DNA of 64,000 nt, taken from positions 19,198,098 to 19,262,097 of the forward strand of contig CM065297.1 of NCBI GenBank assembly GCA_032871835.1. Direction: 5' to 3'. Below, piece after piece: positions 10,766-21,677 of the stretch. The notes below the pieces were generated by a model. It was given only the letters and a program-made list of their open reading frames with translations, made no database searches and was not told the origin of the DNA. How positions within the stretch are numbered: the stretch's first letter is position 1; each line of letters starts with the position of its first letter. The stretch is from Dipteronia dyeriana. Lineage: Eukaryota > Streptophyta > Magnoliopsida > Sapindales > Sapindaceae. Both the position numbers and the translations under genes were made by a program.

Positions 10766-12000
10766 TTAAGGATACAAAATCTTCAGATATTGGGCATTGC
10801 ATGGTCGAGGTAAAACCCCTCCATTAGGTCGTGCAATCCAATATGCTCTATGGCCAGCTATTCCTTCGACTTTGTACTGGCCTTCCCATTTGTCAACCAG
10901 GGAACCTGCAGCTTTATTTTTTGTGTTCAATGACACTTTCCTGAGTACCAGGTCTCCTAGCAAGAATTTTCTGACCCGAATGTGAGAGTTGTAATGGTGA
11001 GCTACTCTTTACTGATATGCCATATTTCGTATTCGAGATTTCTCCCTTTTCTCTTCTAGCTCATCTAGACTTTGTAATAGCAAATCAACGTTCTAATCTT
11101 CATCATATAGCCTGACCCGAGGTGACGTATATGACATTTCTATAGGAATAACAGCTTCTGTTCCAAACGCTAAAGTGAATGGAGTTTCTCCTGTTGAAGT
11201 TCTCGTTGTTGTCCGATACAGCCATAATACTTCGGGAAGCTTTTCAACCCAGCTTCCTTTCTTGGCATCTAGCTTTGCTTTGATTGTGTGCTTGATGATT
11301 TTGTTCACTGTTTCCACCTGCCCATTTGTTTAAGGGTGGGCATGTGTAGCATAGTAGTTGGCAATCTGGTACTCTTTGCACAACTGTCTGAATTTCAGGT
11401 TGTCGAACTGAGTGCTATTGTCAGTGATTATAGTGTTTGGGACTCCAAACCTATAAAGTATATTCTTTTTCACCAAATTTATGGTGTTTGCTTCTATGAT
11501 ATGCACTAAAGCTTCAGTTTCTACCCACTTCGTGAAATAGTCAACAACTACTATAGCATGCTTCGCTCCACCCCCTGTCCCAACTGGCATTGAGCCGATT
11601 AGATCCAAACCCCACATGGCAAATGACCATGGGGACGTAAGGTTTCTGAGCTGTTCAGGGGGCTGTCGGATGTCATTAGCAATCATTTGGCAAGTATTGC
11701 AACTTTCTGAACATTGTTGTGCATCTGAGAATAGAGTAGGCCAATAGTAGCCTTGCCTGAGTACCTTATGTGCCAAACTTTTACCCCCAGTGTGGTTTTC
11801 GGAAACTCCTGCATGGATTTCCTATAATATCCGATATGCATCTTCCTCTGACACACATCTTTGGAGTGTTTGGGAATACCCCCTTCTGTATAATTCTCCT
11901 CCAACCAATGTGTACCTTGTTGATCTATACCTGATACGTTTTGCTTGTAAGGGATCTTCCGGTAACACGTCTTCTTTCAGGAACCTTTTCAGCTGAGTCA
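10766..12000 (-). pseudogene. Tat-1 integrase region
   Basis: C-terminal part of pol. Minus-strand frames give the zinc-binding region (around 11,690-11,900), the GLDLIGSMP and VVDYFTKWVE catalytic-core start, and TDNSTQFDN, where the usual second acidic block is TDNGTQF with G replaced by S. These are followed by THAHP, a stop, then TNGQVETVNKI. The C-terminal part (10,766-11,060) reads GDLVLRKVSLNTKNKAAGS and ends ILYP before TAA. Stops and frameshifts break it into at least four pieces, so no functional enzyme is expected. Confidence 0.85.
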
Positions 12001-13140
12001 TCCAACCGTCTGGCGGTGTTCGGATTTCTGAAATGTCTAAGTTTATTGGTTCAGCTGTGCTTGGTTTAAGGAGATGTGCAACCGGAATAGTCTTTGGCCT
12101 GATTGTGGTTGTTACTGACACTAACTTGGACAATGCGTCTGACTTTTCATTCTCCTCCTTGGGGATCTGGGTAATCTTATATTCTTTGAATTTCTGGAGG
12201 ACCTGTTTCGCAATGTTACAGTAGATTATCATGCCTTCATCCTTGGCTTGGTACTCGTTCAAGACTTGGTTGACAACTACCTATGAATCGTTGAATATCT
12301 CAACCTCATCTGCCCCGAGAGCTATACAGACTCTGAGTCCAGCTAGTAGCGCCTCGTACTTGGCTTGATTATTGGTTGCTTTGAAGTCAAACCTCATGGC
12401 ACATTCGACATCGTCTCCTTCTGGAGTGCATACTACAATCCCTGCCCCGGTGCCAAGAGTGTTTGAAAAGCCATCAACATACAGTTTCCATGTGAAACTT
12501 TTGCCCAACATCTTTTTTGCTTCCAAGTTCGGTTCTGTGAACTCTGCTATAAAATCCGCCACTGATTTCCCTTTGAGAGATGTCCTGGGGATGTAGTGGA
12601 TATCGAATTCACTTAGCTCGATTGCCCATTTGGTCAATCTCCCTGAAATCTCTGGTTTCTGTACAATCTGCTTCAATGGGCAATCGGTGAGAACCTGGAT
12701 TGTATGAGTCTGAAAGTATGGCCTTAGCTTCCTTGCTGCTGAAACTAGTGTCAGGGCCATCTTTTCTGCCTGTGAATATCTGGTCTCAGCTGGTAGAAGT
12801 GCCTTACTGGTGTAGTACACTGGCTTTTGTACTCTATCTTCTGTTCTGACTAGGACTGAGCTTGCTGCCAATTCTGTAATTGATAAGTACAGTTGGAGTG
12901 TCTCCCCCATCTGAGGTTTTGAAAGGATGAGAGCATGTCCTAAGTATTCTTTAATTTTTAAGAATGCATGCTCGCACTCTTCATTCCATTCAAGCCCTTT
13001 CCCTTTTCTAATTACTTTGAAAAAAGTGCACATCTGTCTGTGGCTTTTGAGATGAATCTTCCTAAGGAAGCCAAACATCCTGTTAGGCGCTGCACTTCTT
13101 TGAGTGTCCTCGGTGAAGTCATTTTCTGCAATGCCTGGAT
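12000..13140 (-). pseudogene. Tat-1 RNase H region
   Basis: Follows reverse transcriptase. The connection domain (YYTSKALLPAETRYS, KMALTLVSAARKLRPYF) is followed by an RNase H fold starting LYVDGFSNTLGTGAGIVV, then NNQAKYEALLAG and VEIFNDS, which carry the D, E and D catalytic positions. A stop follows NDS at about 12,281, and the frame then continues as QVLNEYQAKDEGM. The tether shares its sequence type with Tat-3 (50,095-50,460). Confidence 0.85.
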
Positions 13141-13143
13141 CTT

Positions 13144-14310
13144 CTAGGGGTTGACTTCGATTCCTCTTTGGTGGACTTGAAAACCTAGGAATCTTCCTAA
13201 AGGAACTCCGAATAAACACTTGTTCGGATTTAGTTTCATCTGGTATCTCCTTAAGACATCAAATGTCTCTTTCAGATCTGAGGTATGCTTATCTTCTGTA
13301 ATGCTCTTGGTCAGCATATCATCAATGTATACTACCATGTTTCTTCCTATTTACCGTGAAAAGATTTTATTGACCAACCTTTGATAGGTTGCTCTTGCGT
13401 TTTTCAATCCGAAAGGCATTACTGTATAACAGTATAAACCCTGATCAGTTGTGAATGCTGTTTTTTCTTCGTCAGCTTTGTTCATCTGGATTTGGTTATA
13501 TCCCGAATAGGCGTCCATGAAACTGAGTAGCTCATGGCCTGATGTAGCGTTTACCAGCTGATCTATCCTCGGAAGTGGAAAACTATCTTTCGGGCATGCC
13601 TTGTTTAGGTTTGTGAAATCTACGCACATCCTCCACTATTCATTCTTCTTTTGGACGAGGACTACATTAGCCACCCATTGAGGGTAATTGACTTCTCTAA
13701 TCGATCCTATAACGAGTAGATTCTCTACTTCCTTTTTGATTGCCTGACTTCTTTCAAGATTGAATGATCTTCTCTTTTGTATCACTGGTTTTGCATTTGG
13801 GTTTACTGTGAGATGGTGAGATATTATTCGGGCATCAATACCTACCATGTCTTCATGACTCCAGGCGAACACATCCCTATATTCTTTGAGTAGATCAATG
13901 AGGCTTTGTTTGACTCTTCTTTCCAGGTTGGCCCCGATCTTGACCTTTTTGTCTGGTTCATCTTCTTCCAAGGTGATTTCTTCGACCGGTTCAGTTTTGG
14001 ATTCATTTGGCTCTTCCCTTGGATCGAATATGAATGATAGTGGCTTTTCGTTCTGATTCGGCTGTGTTATAGTGCAAACGTGTTCATTCTTGTCCTTATA
14101 TACTAACATGTTAGCTCTTCGGGCCATCTCTTGGGATCCCTTGACTACCCCGACCCCCTGTTCGATCGAGAATTTCATCATTAAGGCATAAGTTGCTGTT
14201 ACGGCCTTAGTTTTATTCAGAAATGGTCGTCCCAATAGTGCATTATATGGCCAATTCTCCAAGTCTACCACCACGAAGTCGAGCAATACAGTTCTCTGGT
14301 AATGTGCCAC
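13144..14310 (-). pseudogene. Tat-1 reverse transcriptase region
   Basis: Shows REVNYPQWVANVVLVQKKN, MCVDFTNLNKACPKDSFPLP, SFMDAYSGYNQIQMN, VMPFGLKNARATYQRLV and the intact catalytic VYIDDMLTKS at about 13,310-13,340. These are the standard Ty3/gypsy reverse transcriptase blocks in order. It is broken by stops at about 13,348 and 13,632 and by frameshifts, although the active-site aspartates survive. The upstream part (13,636-14,310) spans the protease-to-RT linker with an acidic EEDEPDKKVKIG segment. Confidence 0.9.
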
Positions 14311-14816
14311 TCCAATCTTTACAGATAGCTTTATGGTCCCGAGTGACCTGACCTCAACTCCCCCGAATCCTCTGAGTAGGGTATGGAAAGGCTGTAGGTC
14401 CTTTTGATCTAACCTGAGTTGATCGTAGCCGGCTACATTGAGGATGTCTGCCGAGCTTCCATTATCTATCAGGATTCTCTTGACTTCCCGGTGACCAATC
14501 CGGGCACTTATGACTAAGGCGTCATTTGGCAGAACATCTACGCCATGTGAGTCTGCTTCTGTAAATGTTATTGGGTCCCATCCTTCTTTTATCCTCTTCG
14601 GGTTTGGCTCGACCGAGATTATATCAAAGTTATTCCTTGCTTCTACTGCTTCTCTGATTTCCTGAGTTCGTTCTCGGTTACTTCTTCCAGTGGATGGTCC
14701 TCCAAAGATCTTATGTATTACTTGATTGGCCTATGGACTGGCCCTTTGATCTCGACCAGAGCTGTGGTCAGCCTTGATCTCTTTCTTTACTTCTAATTTT
14801 TCATCCTTCTTCAAGA
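14311..14816 (-). pseudogene. Tat-1 aspartic protease region
   Basis: On the minus strand at about 14,438-14,475 the translation reads ILIDNGSSADILNVA, the single catalytic motif of the retroviral-type aspartic protease; many plant Tat elements have DNGSS where most families have DTGSS. It is followed by the flap region and GRPFLNKTKAV (about 14,210-14,235). The segment lies between the gag zinc knuckle and the reverse transcriptase. Tat-3 has lost this whole segment. Confidence 0.75.
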
Positions 14817-16423
14817 TCACATCCTGTAGATGTCTTCCCGAATGAGGCTTTCTATGTAATCTCTGAGCTGGTAACACTTGGAAGTCTCATGACCGGTTTT
14901 CTTGTGGAACCGGCAGTATTTGGTTGTATCTCGCCTAGCAAATTGAGATTGACGGCGTGGCTCTTGTACCATATTCTTTATTTCCAGAATGGCCAAGATT
15001 TCTTCCTGTTTTTTCACAAAATGGGTGTTGGTGGTGTATTTGCCTCGGTATTTGTCTGTGGTCTGCTCGGTATTACGTCCATTACCCCCGTCTTTGCTCT
15101 TTTCTTTGCCATTTCCTTTCTGTTTTCTTTTCTGGTTCTGCACCTTGGACTCGGCTTCTTTCTGTTCGGGTTTTCCCCCATGCATGTAGCATCCTCCTAT
15201 GGCTAACTCTTCTTCCTCAGCCAGTGCATATCCACCTGCCATATCCATCATGTCTGCATATTTGGTCAGTCGGGCTCTTCTTAAATCAAAATATAGCCGT
15301 CCATTCTGCGAGTTGTTGATGAATGCAGCGATTATTGCTTCATTGTTTGCACTGCCAATTTATGATACCGCTTGGCCGAATCTCCCCAGGTATTTCTTTA
15401 GTGACTCATTTTTCCCTTGTTTTATTTGTGCAAGGTGAGCCACTGATTTTTTTCTGTGAACATTACTCAAGAATTGCCTTGAGAAGCTCCTGCTCAGTTC
15501 ACTGAAATTTCTGATGCTTGCTGGGGGTAATCTCTCGAACCACCTTGAACCCATATCTCCCAGAGTTTGTGGAAAGTTGAGACATAGCAAAGGATCACTG
15601 TGGGCATACTGAGCCATGACACTTTTATAGCATCTTACGTGCTCCTTTGGATCTATATCCTTCTTAAACTGCCCCACGTGTGGCATCCTAAACCTTTCTG
15701 GGAATGGGGTCTGCAAGATTTACCTGGTGAACGGACTATCAAAATAGTCATCAGATAAATCGTTATACCCATAACGTCTGACCAGTGCATCCATTTGACG
15801 TCTGTTGCTCTCGACCTCTCGAGTTAGGCTCTGGATTACGACGTCTCTGTCTCCTACCGGACTTCCCCGATGGTCGAACCGCTGGGTGATTTTCATTCCC
15901 ATTTCTGGTTCTTTACTCTGATGCCGGGCTTCACGTATGATTCTGTGGTGACGCTTGCGATAGTGTCGATCGTTGTCTTCTGATGATGACCGATCCCGGT
16001 GCCGTTCATGTTTGCAGTGTCTAGCACGGGCTGTGTGACCCTGGTTCTGCCTCTGGCATGGTCGTTCCTCTTCAATTATTTCATGTCCAGCCTAATTTAT
16101 TGGAGTAGGGTTCCTTCTGACTTCTAGTGTATTTATTTCTAGCCCTACTACGACAGAACGAAGCCTCGCAGGTGGGAGGTTAGGAGTTTGTGCTTCCGTG
16201 GCCAGTAGATCAACTCCTTCCTTTGCTGCATCCGCCATCAATTGTTGCAACGATTCTCGGAAAGGTTGTGTCAGATCTCCACTGGTTGGAGGAACTTGTT
16301 AGATCCCTGCCAGGAATGTAGGTTGGTTCTCCGTTGTCACGGTGAGATCCCGTGAGGTACTGCTAACATGGAAGTTGTCCAGAGATTTTTGAACATCCCC
16401 AGAATTGCTTTGCTTCCTGCCAT
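14817..16423 (-). pseudogene. Tat-1 gag
   Basis: Starts at ATG 16,423 on the minus strand (MAGSK..), about 30 bp after the primer binding site. It contains the capsid-like block (PFPERFRMPHVGQFKKDIDP, YAHSDPLLCLNFPQTLGDMG, ELSRSFSRQFLSNVHRKK, KYLGRFGQAVS). It ends with a zinc-knuckle variant, KYCRFHKKTGHETSKCYQLRDYIESL, whose spacing (CRFH-x4-GH-x4-C) is typical of Tat-lineage gag. It is interrupted by several stops, at about 15,892, 15,717 and 15,357. Confidence 0.85.
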
Positions 16424-16450
16424 CGCTTTTTATCAAGTCGAAGGTTCACC

Positions 16451-16470
16451 CCCCTCATTCTAGCGCCAAT
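16451..16470 (-). promoter_or_regulatory. Tat-1 primer binding site
   Basis: Immediately inside the 5' LTR the minus strand reads ATTGGCGCTAGAATGAGGGG. TTGGCGC followed by a short unique run is the usual shape of a tRNA primer site in plant gypsy elements. The priming tRNA cannot be named from this sequence alone. Tat-3 has ATTGGCGCTAGAAGGAGGGG in the same place. Confidence 0.7.
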
Positions 16471-17384
16471 TGTTGACGTTTATTTCTGGATTGTATCGGA
16501 AAAGCCAACAAGGGTTGGATTTCGGCTATCAATTCAAAGAGAAAGAGATTAGAGAGGGTAATCAAGACACAAATTTTACATGGTAAAACTCCGATTGTCG
16601 GAGAAACATCCACGGGTGGTTGAATGATCAACCAAGCTAAAATCCACTATGAAAATATGATGTTTACAAGCTTTCGATCTCTCTTTCTTCTCTCTGTATT
16701 TTTCTATTGCTTGCTATCTATATCTTTTTTAGCGAGATTATGGGTCTATTTATATGTTTATAGAGCCCTAATTTGCCTTGTACAAGTAATAGATCTTTGT
16801 ATTTAATTACAATTATGTACTTGCTTGAACCTGATTGTCTTCTTTCCTGTTTTGGAGTCCTTGTATTGAGAGTGAATGGGACTCTAGCAATGTAGACCGA
16901 TTATGACTTATTTCTTTATAGGAGCAGTCTTTTTAAAGAAACAAAGTTGTTGCCTGATTGAGAATTTTTCCTGTTTAATATTCTATTTCTATTTGGTCTC
17001 TTTTTTGATATGGATATCTCTGTGTATTCTTATGACTTGATCCATGTGAGCTACGCACTGGGGCCTGTATTTGATTTTCGTCATGTTTGTCCCGAGTAAG
17101 AGTAATACCTGCTGGTCCCGAGTAACGCCATTTGATCCCGAGTAACATCATTTGAGCCTGAGTAAATGCGTCATTTAACCAGCCCCGAGTGTCGTTAACT
17201 GATCCCGAGTAGTATATAAAGTTGACAGATCCTGAGTAGGTTTTATTCAACATTTGCTTACTTAGGTTCTCTCTTATTCGGCAATGTCTTGTGGGATATT
17301 TTCTGAATGCCTATTCGAACATCCACATTGCCATTTATCCTCTTTGTTGATGACGTGTTCATGCGATAAAATTCACACATGACA
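16471..17384 (-). repeat. Tat-1 5' LTR with TATA box
   Basis: A 914-bp LTR. On the minus strand TATAAATA (16,747-16,754) lies upstream of a likely transcription start, and the CCGAGTAA-type cluster lies further upstream (17,090-17,240). This is the promoter-bearing copy for gag-pol. The other copy has lost the box. Confidence 0.9.
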
Positions 17385-17531
17385 AAGTGAAAAGTGGAAA
17401 AAAGTCACTTTTTTTTTAAAAGTGGTTTTAATGGTCCATTAAGTGATTTTAACACTTATAAAATCAAACAAAACAACTGAATGAAACACATTAAGTGACA
17501 TTCAGTGTTAAGTCAATAAATCAAAGGCTTT

Positions 17532-18286
17532 AGGGGTCGTTTGTTTTTTTGTTTGAATACTTATCAGTTCTGAATTTTTCTAATGACTAAATAAGGACTG
17601 AAATTTGAACATGAATGACATGTTTTTTTTTTCTCACATCTGAATGTATTATCAACACATTTGTTTTTTAAAAGTTAAATTGTCTAAATATATGTAATTT
17701 TACATTTATACCTATGTTAAACAATTATACATATAATATGGAATAAAAACAATTCAAAAATAACAATTATATATGAACACATATGATCATGATCTTCTTT
17801 TTTGATTACAAACAATCTTCATTTTCTAAGAAGATAAATGATTTTTTTTTCAAAAAATAAAAAGGACATCAAAAAAACTCGCACAAAACACTCTAATATA
17901 TATATATATATAAATCACCATAATATCATAATAAAAGTATCGATATTAAACACCAATATGAACAGTGATTAGAGTTCTTTTTTTATTTTTAAAACTATTT
18001 AAAATAAGTAATATATTAAAATAAAGATTTCTATACCATATGTAATTTTGATGAAATTGGAAATATGTTATATATAGAGGGATAATATCTGAAGAAAAGA
18101 TTTTAGATTGCATTTAATGCAATCCAGTGATTTGCAATTAAGTCAAAAGTCAGGATTTCTTACTTTTTATTTTAAATTGTTTTTTAGGATTTTTAAGTTG
18201 TTTGACCACTTAAAAAAACGAACAAAATAACTTAATAATTATGATTCAGACCCATTAAGTTTTAAGTGGAAAAAACAAACGACCCT
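17532..18286. mobile_element. second hAT-like non-autonomous element, same family as 5,422
   Basis: About 755 bp with short inverted ends GGGGTCGTTTGTTTTTTT (left) and AAGGGTCGTTTGTTTTTT (right, minus strand). Subterminal ACTTAA/CTGAA repeats, an internal TATA-type run (17,897-17,912) and overall sequence match the split element beginning at 5,422, so two family members sit end to end. No ORF of note. No clear 8-bp target duplication was found. Confidence 0.6.
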
Positions 18287-18590
18287 TTAAAATTATATGA
18301 TAATCATTTTCTAAAATATATTTTCAAAACACGAGATTATATAAGAAAATTATTATTTCACTATATAGCTTCAAAATAATAATAACAATGCAACTATGCT
18401 TTTCTCAAACAAGAAAAGAAAAGGTAATGCAACTATGCAACTCCACACGTTCAAGTATTGAGCTTCAATTCATAGAACTCGTGAGAATTTTAATGCGTAA
18501 TTGCCTCTTAAAAAGTTATTTTATTCAAATCCGTAACATGATATAAAGATAATTGTAAATACTACTTTAATTGTTTACGGTGATTTATGA
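18287..18590. other. intergenic, no gene seen
   Basis: AT-rich DNA without recognisable coding or repeat structure apart from a short duplication (ATGCAACTATGC) near 18,390-18,440. Confidence 0.5.
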
Positions 18591-19286
18591 CTTTTGGAAA
18601 GTCAGTTGGTCAACAAGTTGATGAGTGTAATTTTATAAACAAATAAAGAAAAAATGAACAAACATAAAAGTGGTGACACAATGATTTTGTATGGTAAAAC
18701 CCTAATATTGGGGAAACATCCACGGTTAGCCAACTCGTAAGAAAAGAATTTCAATATATATAACTAATTACACTATTTGCATTTATATGATTTTCCCTAG
18801 AGGGCCCTAGTTTTTGGCGTACAAATAACAGATGCGTTAATTTGAATCCTGGTGAAGTTCTGGTAGTGTGGACCGATTAGGATTCTTTCCTGATTGGTAT
18901 TGAGTTATTGCTTGATTGGGATTCTAGTATCTTTAATGAGGATATGTTTGTTTCCTTATTGGAGTATAATCTCTAATTTTCGTTTTTTATTAGATCTCTT
19001 GACCATTTATTGTGGTTTAACAGAAATGGAAATCTTCTTAATTAGGCGAGAAGAGATCTTTGGTGGATAGATCTCTTGCTTATTTGGATCTATTGCCCGA
19101 TTTTATTACTTGATGTGCAAGTGTCTAGCTATATTAATGGATTGCTATGACGTGACTAGTTTGGATGACATGTCCCGGGTCATAATGGTCGAATTAGCTT
19201 TCGTCGATGTGGTATGGTTATCCTAATACTTTAGCTCCCCTTACGTGGCACGTCACTCGGGCAAATTTTACATATAACAATAATAG
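18591..19286 (-). repeat. old solo LTR or LTR fragment related to Tat-1
   Basis: Shares blocks in order with the Tat-1 LTR: TTGTATGGTAAAACCCTAAT, GGGGAAACATCCACGG, GTGGACCGATTAGGATT and GCTTGATTGGGATTC. It ends GCAAATTTTACATATAACA, matching the Tat LTR start on the minus strand (TGTTATATGTAAAATTTG). There is no internal region beside it, so it is a solo LTR or a truncated copy. No clear target duplication. Confidence 0.65.
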
Positions 19287-19646
19287 ATATAATTTTTTTC
19301 TCATAAAAAAAAAACCTTAAACTCGTTTAGATTGACTGCCAAAGGGACCCTTAATGTAATTAACAATCTTTTATTAAGCAATCACAATCGAAACTATAAT
19401 GCTATATATTTTATTTCGTATGTCAACTTGTATTCCAAATTTTAATGGGATAATTTAATTCATATAAATGGGATAAGTAAAAAGCAGTGCTAGACATCCC
19501 AATCTACGTGGCAAATGAGTTGTCACTTAGTGAGTGAATACACATTTGTGATTTATCTCACTTACTCATGTATATGCTCATTAATTAACACATTAATTGC
19601 CATGTAGGTTGTGATGAAAAATATAGGATTTGAGATTAGATGTCTA

Positions 19647-20622
19647 TAGGGAAGGCAATTAGACCCAGACCCACGAGTACCGACCCGAACACGAACCACA
19701 TGGGCCGGGTCTGGGTCTTCACATTTAGGTCATAGGTTAGGTCTGGTCCAAAACAAAGGACTCGTATTGGGTCTGGTCAAAAGCCCAGACCCGAACCTGC
19801 GTACTCGACTAGTAAAATCGATGATGAGAAACTATTGTTAGAGTTGATTCCTCTTCTAGGTTCATCTTCATTTACATAGTGAATAATTTTTTTTGTCTTC
19901 TCATTAGAACAATAAAGTACACAAATGGTCAAAATGGTCAGTCATACCGGAAACGTACAAGCCAGACCAGCCACCGAACAAGCAGCGAACGCATACATTT
20001 TCTGTCCAGACAAAAACCCAGAAACAAAAATGGCTAAAAAACGAAACTTGATGACTAAAACAAGTGGGTGAACTGAGTAAATTTGTGAGATAAAAGTTGA
20101 AAAACAACAGATCTGCATGTAAGAGAGAACAGAGACCATCTGATTCTTCTTCCTCCAATAAACTCTCTTGTCTCTCCTAATAAAAAAAATCCAAAATTGA
20201 CACCAACCCATATAAAAAATTAGTCCCAAAATTGAAAAGACAAATAAGAAATGAAGAATTGTAGAGTGTAGTAGTACCTTTCCCTGGAAATAGTAAGCAA
20301 AACTAAGAAGAGGGTTGTGTTGTTGATTGTCCATGTTACAGTGATGAACAGAGCAAGTGAACCAAGAAAAGTTTAGAGAGATTTTTATTACTTTAAAGCC
20401 TTTTCGGGTACATGGGTCTACGGGTACGCGGGTCCAGACCCTGACCCATGAAAATTCGTTGGTCCTTGGGACGGGTCTTGGTCTGGGTCTGGGTCTGGTC
20501 TAAACCCACAAGTTTAGACCCAAACCCGAACTCATAAATTTGTATGGGTCTGGTTCTAGGTCCAATATTGTTTAACGAGTCTGAGTCTGGATCTAGTAGG
20601 ACTCGACCCATTGTCATCCCTA
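19647..20622. mobile_element. hAT-like element with CGGGTCTGG subterminal repeats
   Basis: 976 bp, ends TAGGGAAGGCAATTAGACCC (left) and TAGGGATGACAATGGGTCGA (right, inverted), flanked by GATGTCTA/GATGTCTG (19,639-19,646 and 20,623-20,630; 7 of 8). Both subterminal regions are packed with GGGTCTGG/CCCAGACC repeats, as in many hAT elements. The middle (about 19,830-20,400) has a different composition and a minus-strand ORF. Confidence 0.75.
19942..20334 (-). pseudogene. possible captured gene fragment inside the hAT-like element
   Basis: A 130-codon minus-strand ORF beginning MDNQQHNPLLSFAYYFQGK and continuing with strongly hydrophobic stretches. The sequence GGAAAG|GTACTACT after the first 19 codons looks like an exon end with a splice donor. 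A pyrimidine-rich stretch ending in TAG occurs near 20,180. This suggests a captured gene piece of a first exon, an intron and part of a second exon, rather than an intact gene. I cannot name the source family. It could also be chance reading in non-coding DNA. Confidence 0.3.
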
Positions 20623-20719
20623 GATGTCTGGTGTCTAGCATTACTATAAATAAAATAATTTACCAGCCTACACATCATCAAGGAATGCAAACGTCATTAT
20701 TGAATGAGAAAAGAGCAAA

Positions 20720-21660
20720 AATTTATAAATGCCCCAGATTATGGGTAATTTCAAAATAATCCATCTCTAAAAAAATAGCCAAACTAATTTTTTACGAAAA
20801 TATCCTTTAGTAACTCTCACTCCTCCAACACACTTAAACACTAAAAAATAGATAGATTAATAATTTTGAAGTTAGAGAAAGAAAAACATAGTTAATTATA
20901 TAAAGATAAACTTTCAAACGAATGAGAGAATCTCACTGAAATCTTATAGAGAGAAATCAAGAGAAAGAAGTTGTGTTTATTGTATGGAGAGAATACAACA
21001 TTGCCAGTTTTCACGAGCAATAAGACAAAGTATCGCGAACATTCTTGTATATTGGCGTGCAAACATTTTTGGTTAGTGACATGTAAACCACCTTTTATTC
21101 TTGTCATGTGTACATTTGTTGTTATTGGTACGTAAATATGTTTAGTTCTTAGCGTGTGAACATTCAAGTATATAACTTTGGCATGTGAAGATTTTTTTTA
21201 TTGGTGTGTGAATATTATTGTTCTTGCCTTATTGGCATGTGAATTTATTTTTTTGTTTTTAGCATGACGTAGAACACTTTTTAATGACTTCTAAGGTAGC
21301 AAACCGTAAACGATATCAAATTTATTCTCATAATATGTCCTTGAAATCATTTCGATGAGCAAAACGAATTTGTAGAGAGAGAGAACACAAATAAATGATA
21401 GAAACTAGAGAAAGAGAGATTAGGGATAATCTTAATGGAGGGATGAAAGAAAGTTGTAAAGAGATACATAAATAGATGAGAGAGATGAGTAACTCGGGTT
21501 TTTAGGAGGGAAGAAATGAGAGTAAAAAATTTTAAATTGTTAATTTAGTCATTCATCTTATCAAGTAGGGACATTTTAGTTAACTCCATGAAAACATTTC
21601 AAGATGACTAATTTTGATATTATCAAATAATTCAAGGGCCAAAACAAGAAATTTCTTTAT
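20720..21660. repeat. low-complexity repeat region, possibly a Mutator-like element
   Basis: Contains degenerate repeats of the type GGCATGTGAA..TTTTTTATTGG at about 21,040-21,260. Its two ends (about 20,730-20,830, and 21,540-21,655 inverted) show loosely matching TTATnnGnTAATnTCAAAAT blocks. The 91-codon ORF at 20,892-21,167 only reflects the repeats. The element assignment is weak and no target duplication was found. Confidence 0.3.
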
Positions 21661-21677
21661 GAGAAAATAGTGGTAGA

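Larger units (their letters stand above)
6247..17384 (-). mobile_element. Tat-1: full-length Ty3/gypsy Tat-lineage retrotransposon
   Basis: An 11,138-bp LTR retrotransposon on the minus strand, bounded by LTRs (TGTCATGTG...GTCAACA in element sense) and by the perfect 5-bp duplication AAGTG at 6,242-6,246 and 17,385-17,389. In element order it has: 5' LTR (16,471-17,384), primer binding site, gag, protease, reverse transcriptase, RNase H and integrase (down to 10,766), tandem repeats, an antisense accessory ORF (7,502-9,840, plus strand), polypurine tract and 3' LTR (6,247-6,986). Gag-pol carries many stops and frameshifts, so it is not autonomous. The Tat assignment rests on the LIDNGSSADIL protease motif, the pol sequence type, and the extra antisense ORF. 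Confidence 0.93.
5422..17530. mobile_element. hAT-like non-autonomous element split by Tat-1
   Basis: The left end (about 5,422) reads AGGTCCCGTTTGATTTTTTG, followed by repeated ACTGAA units. The right end, resumed at 17,390 after the retrotransposon, closes with CATTCAGTGTTAAGTCAATA and an AATCAAA block, inverted relative to the left end. It is the same family as the neighbouring 17,532-18,286 element; shared blocks after the left end include ATATTTTTACATCTATACCC against GTAATTTTACATTTATACCT. Removing Tat-1 and one AAGTG copy leaves an element of roughly 970 bp with no coding capacity. The target-site duplication is not clear. 'hAT-like' rests on the AGGG(G)TCGTTTG-type terminus and is tentative. 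Confidence 0.5.
19482..20645. mobile_element. MITE (AGTAATGCTA-type) with nested hAT-like element
   Basis: The left end reads GCAGTGCTAGACATCCCAAT and the right end, inverted, AGTAATGCTAGACA. They are flanked by ATAAGTAAA (19,473-19,481) and ATAAATAAA (20,646-20,654), 8 of 9 matching. The 9-bp duplication and the AGTAATGCTA terminus suggest a Mutator-like MITE. Without the nested insertion it would be under 200 bp. Confidence 0.6.

Noticed and set aside
14889..15319. 105- and 120-codon plus-strand ORFs with signal-peptide-like hydrophobic stretches
   Set aside because: They are the complementary strand of Tat-1 gag; hydrophobicity comes from reading K/E/Q-rich gag codons in reverse.
16975..17253. 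92-codon minus-strand ORF (LTR of Tat-1)
   Set aside because: Lies wholly in U3 of an LTR; its repeated YSGSVN reflects the CCGAGTAA motif array.
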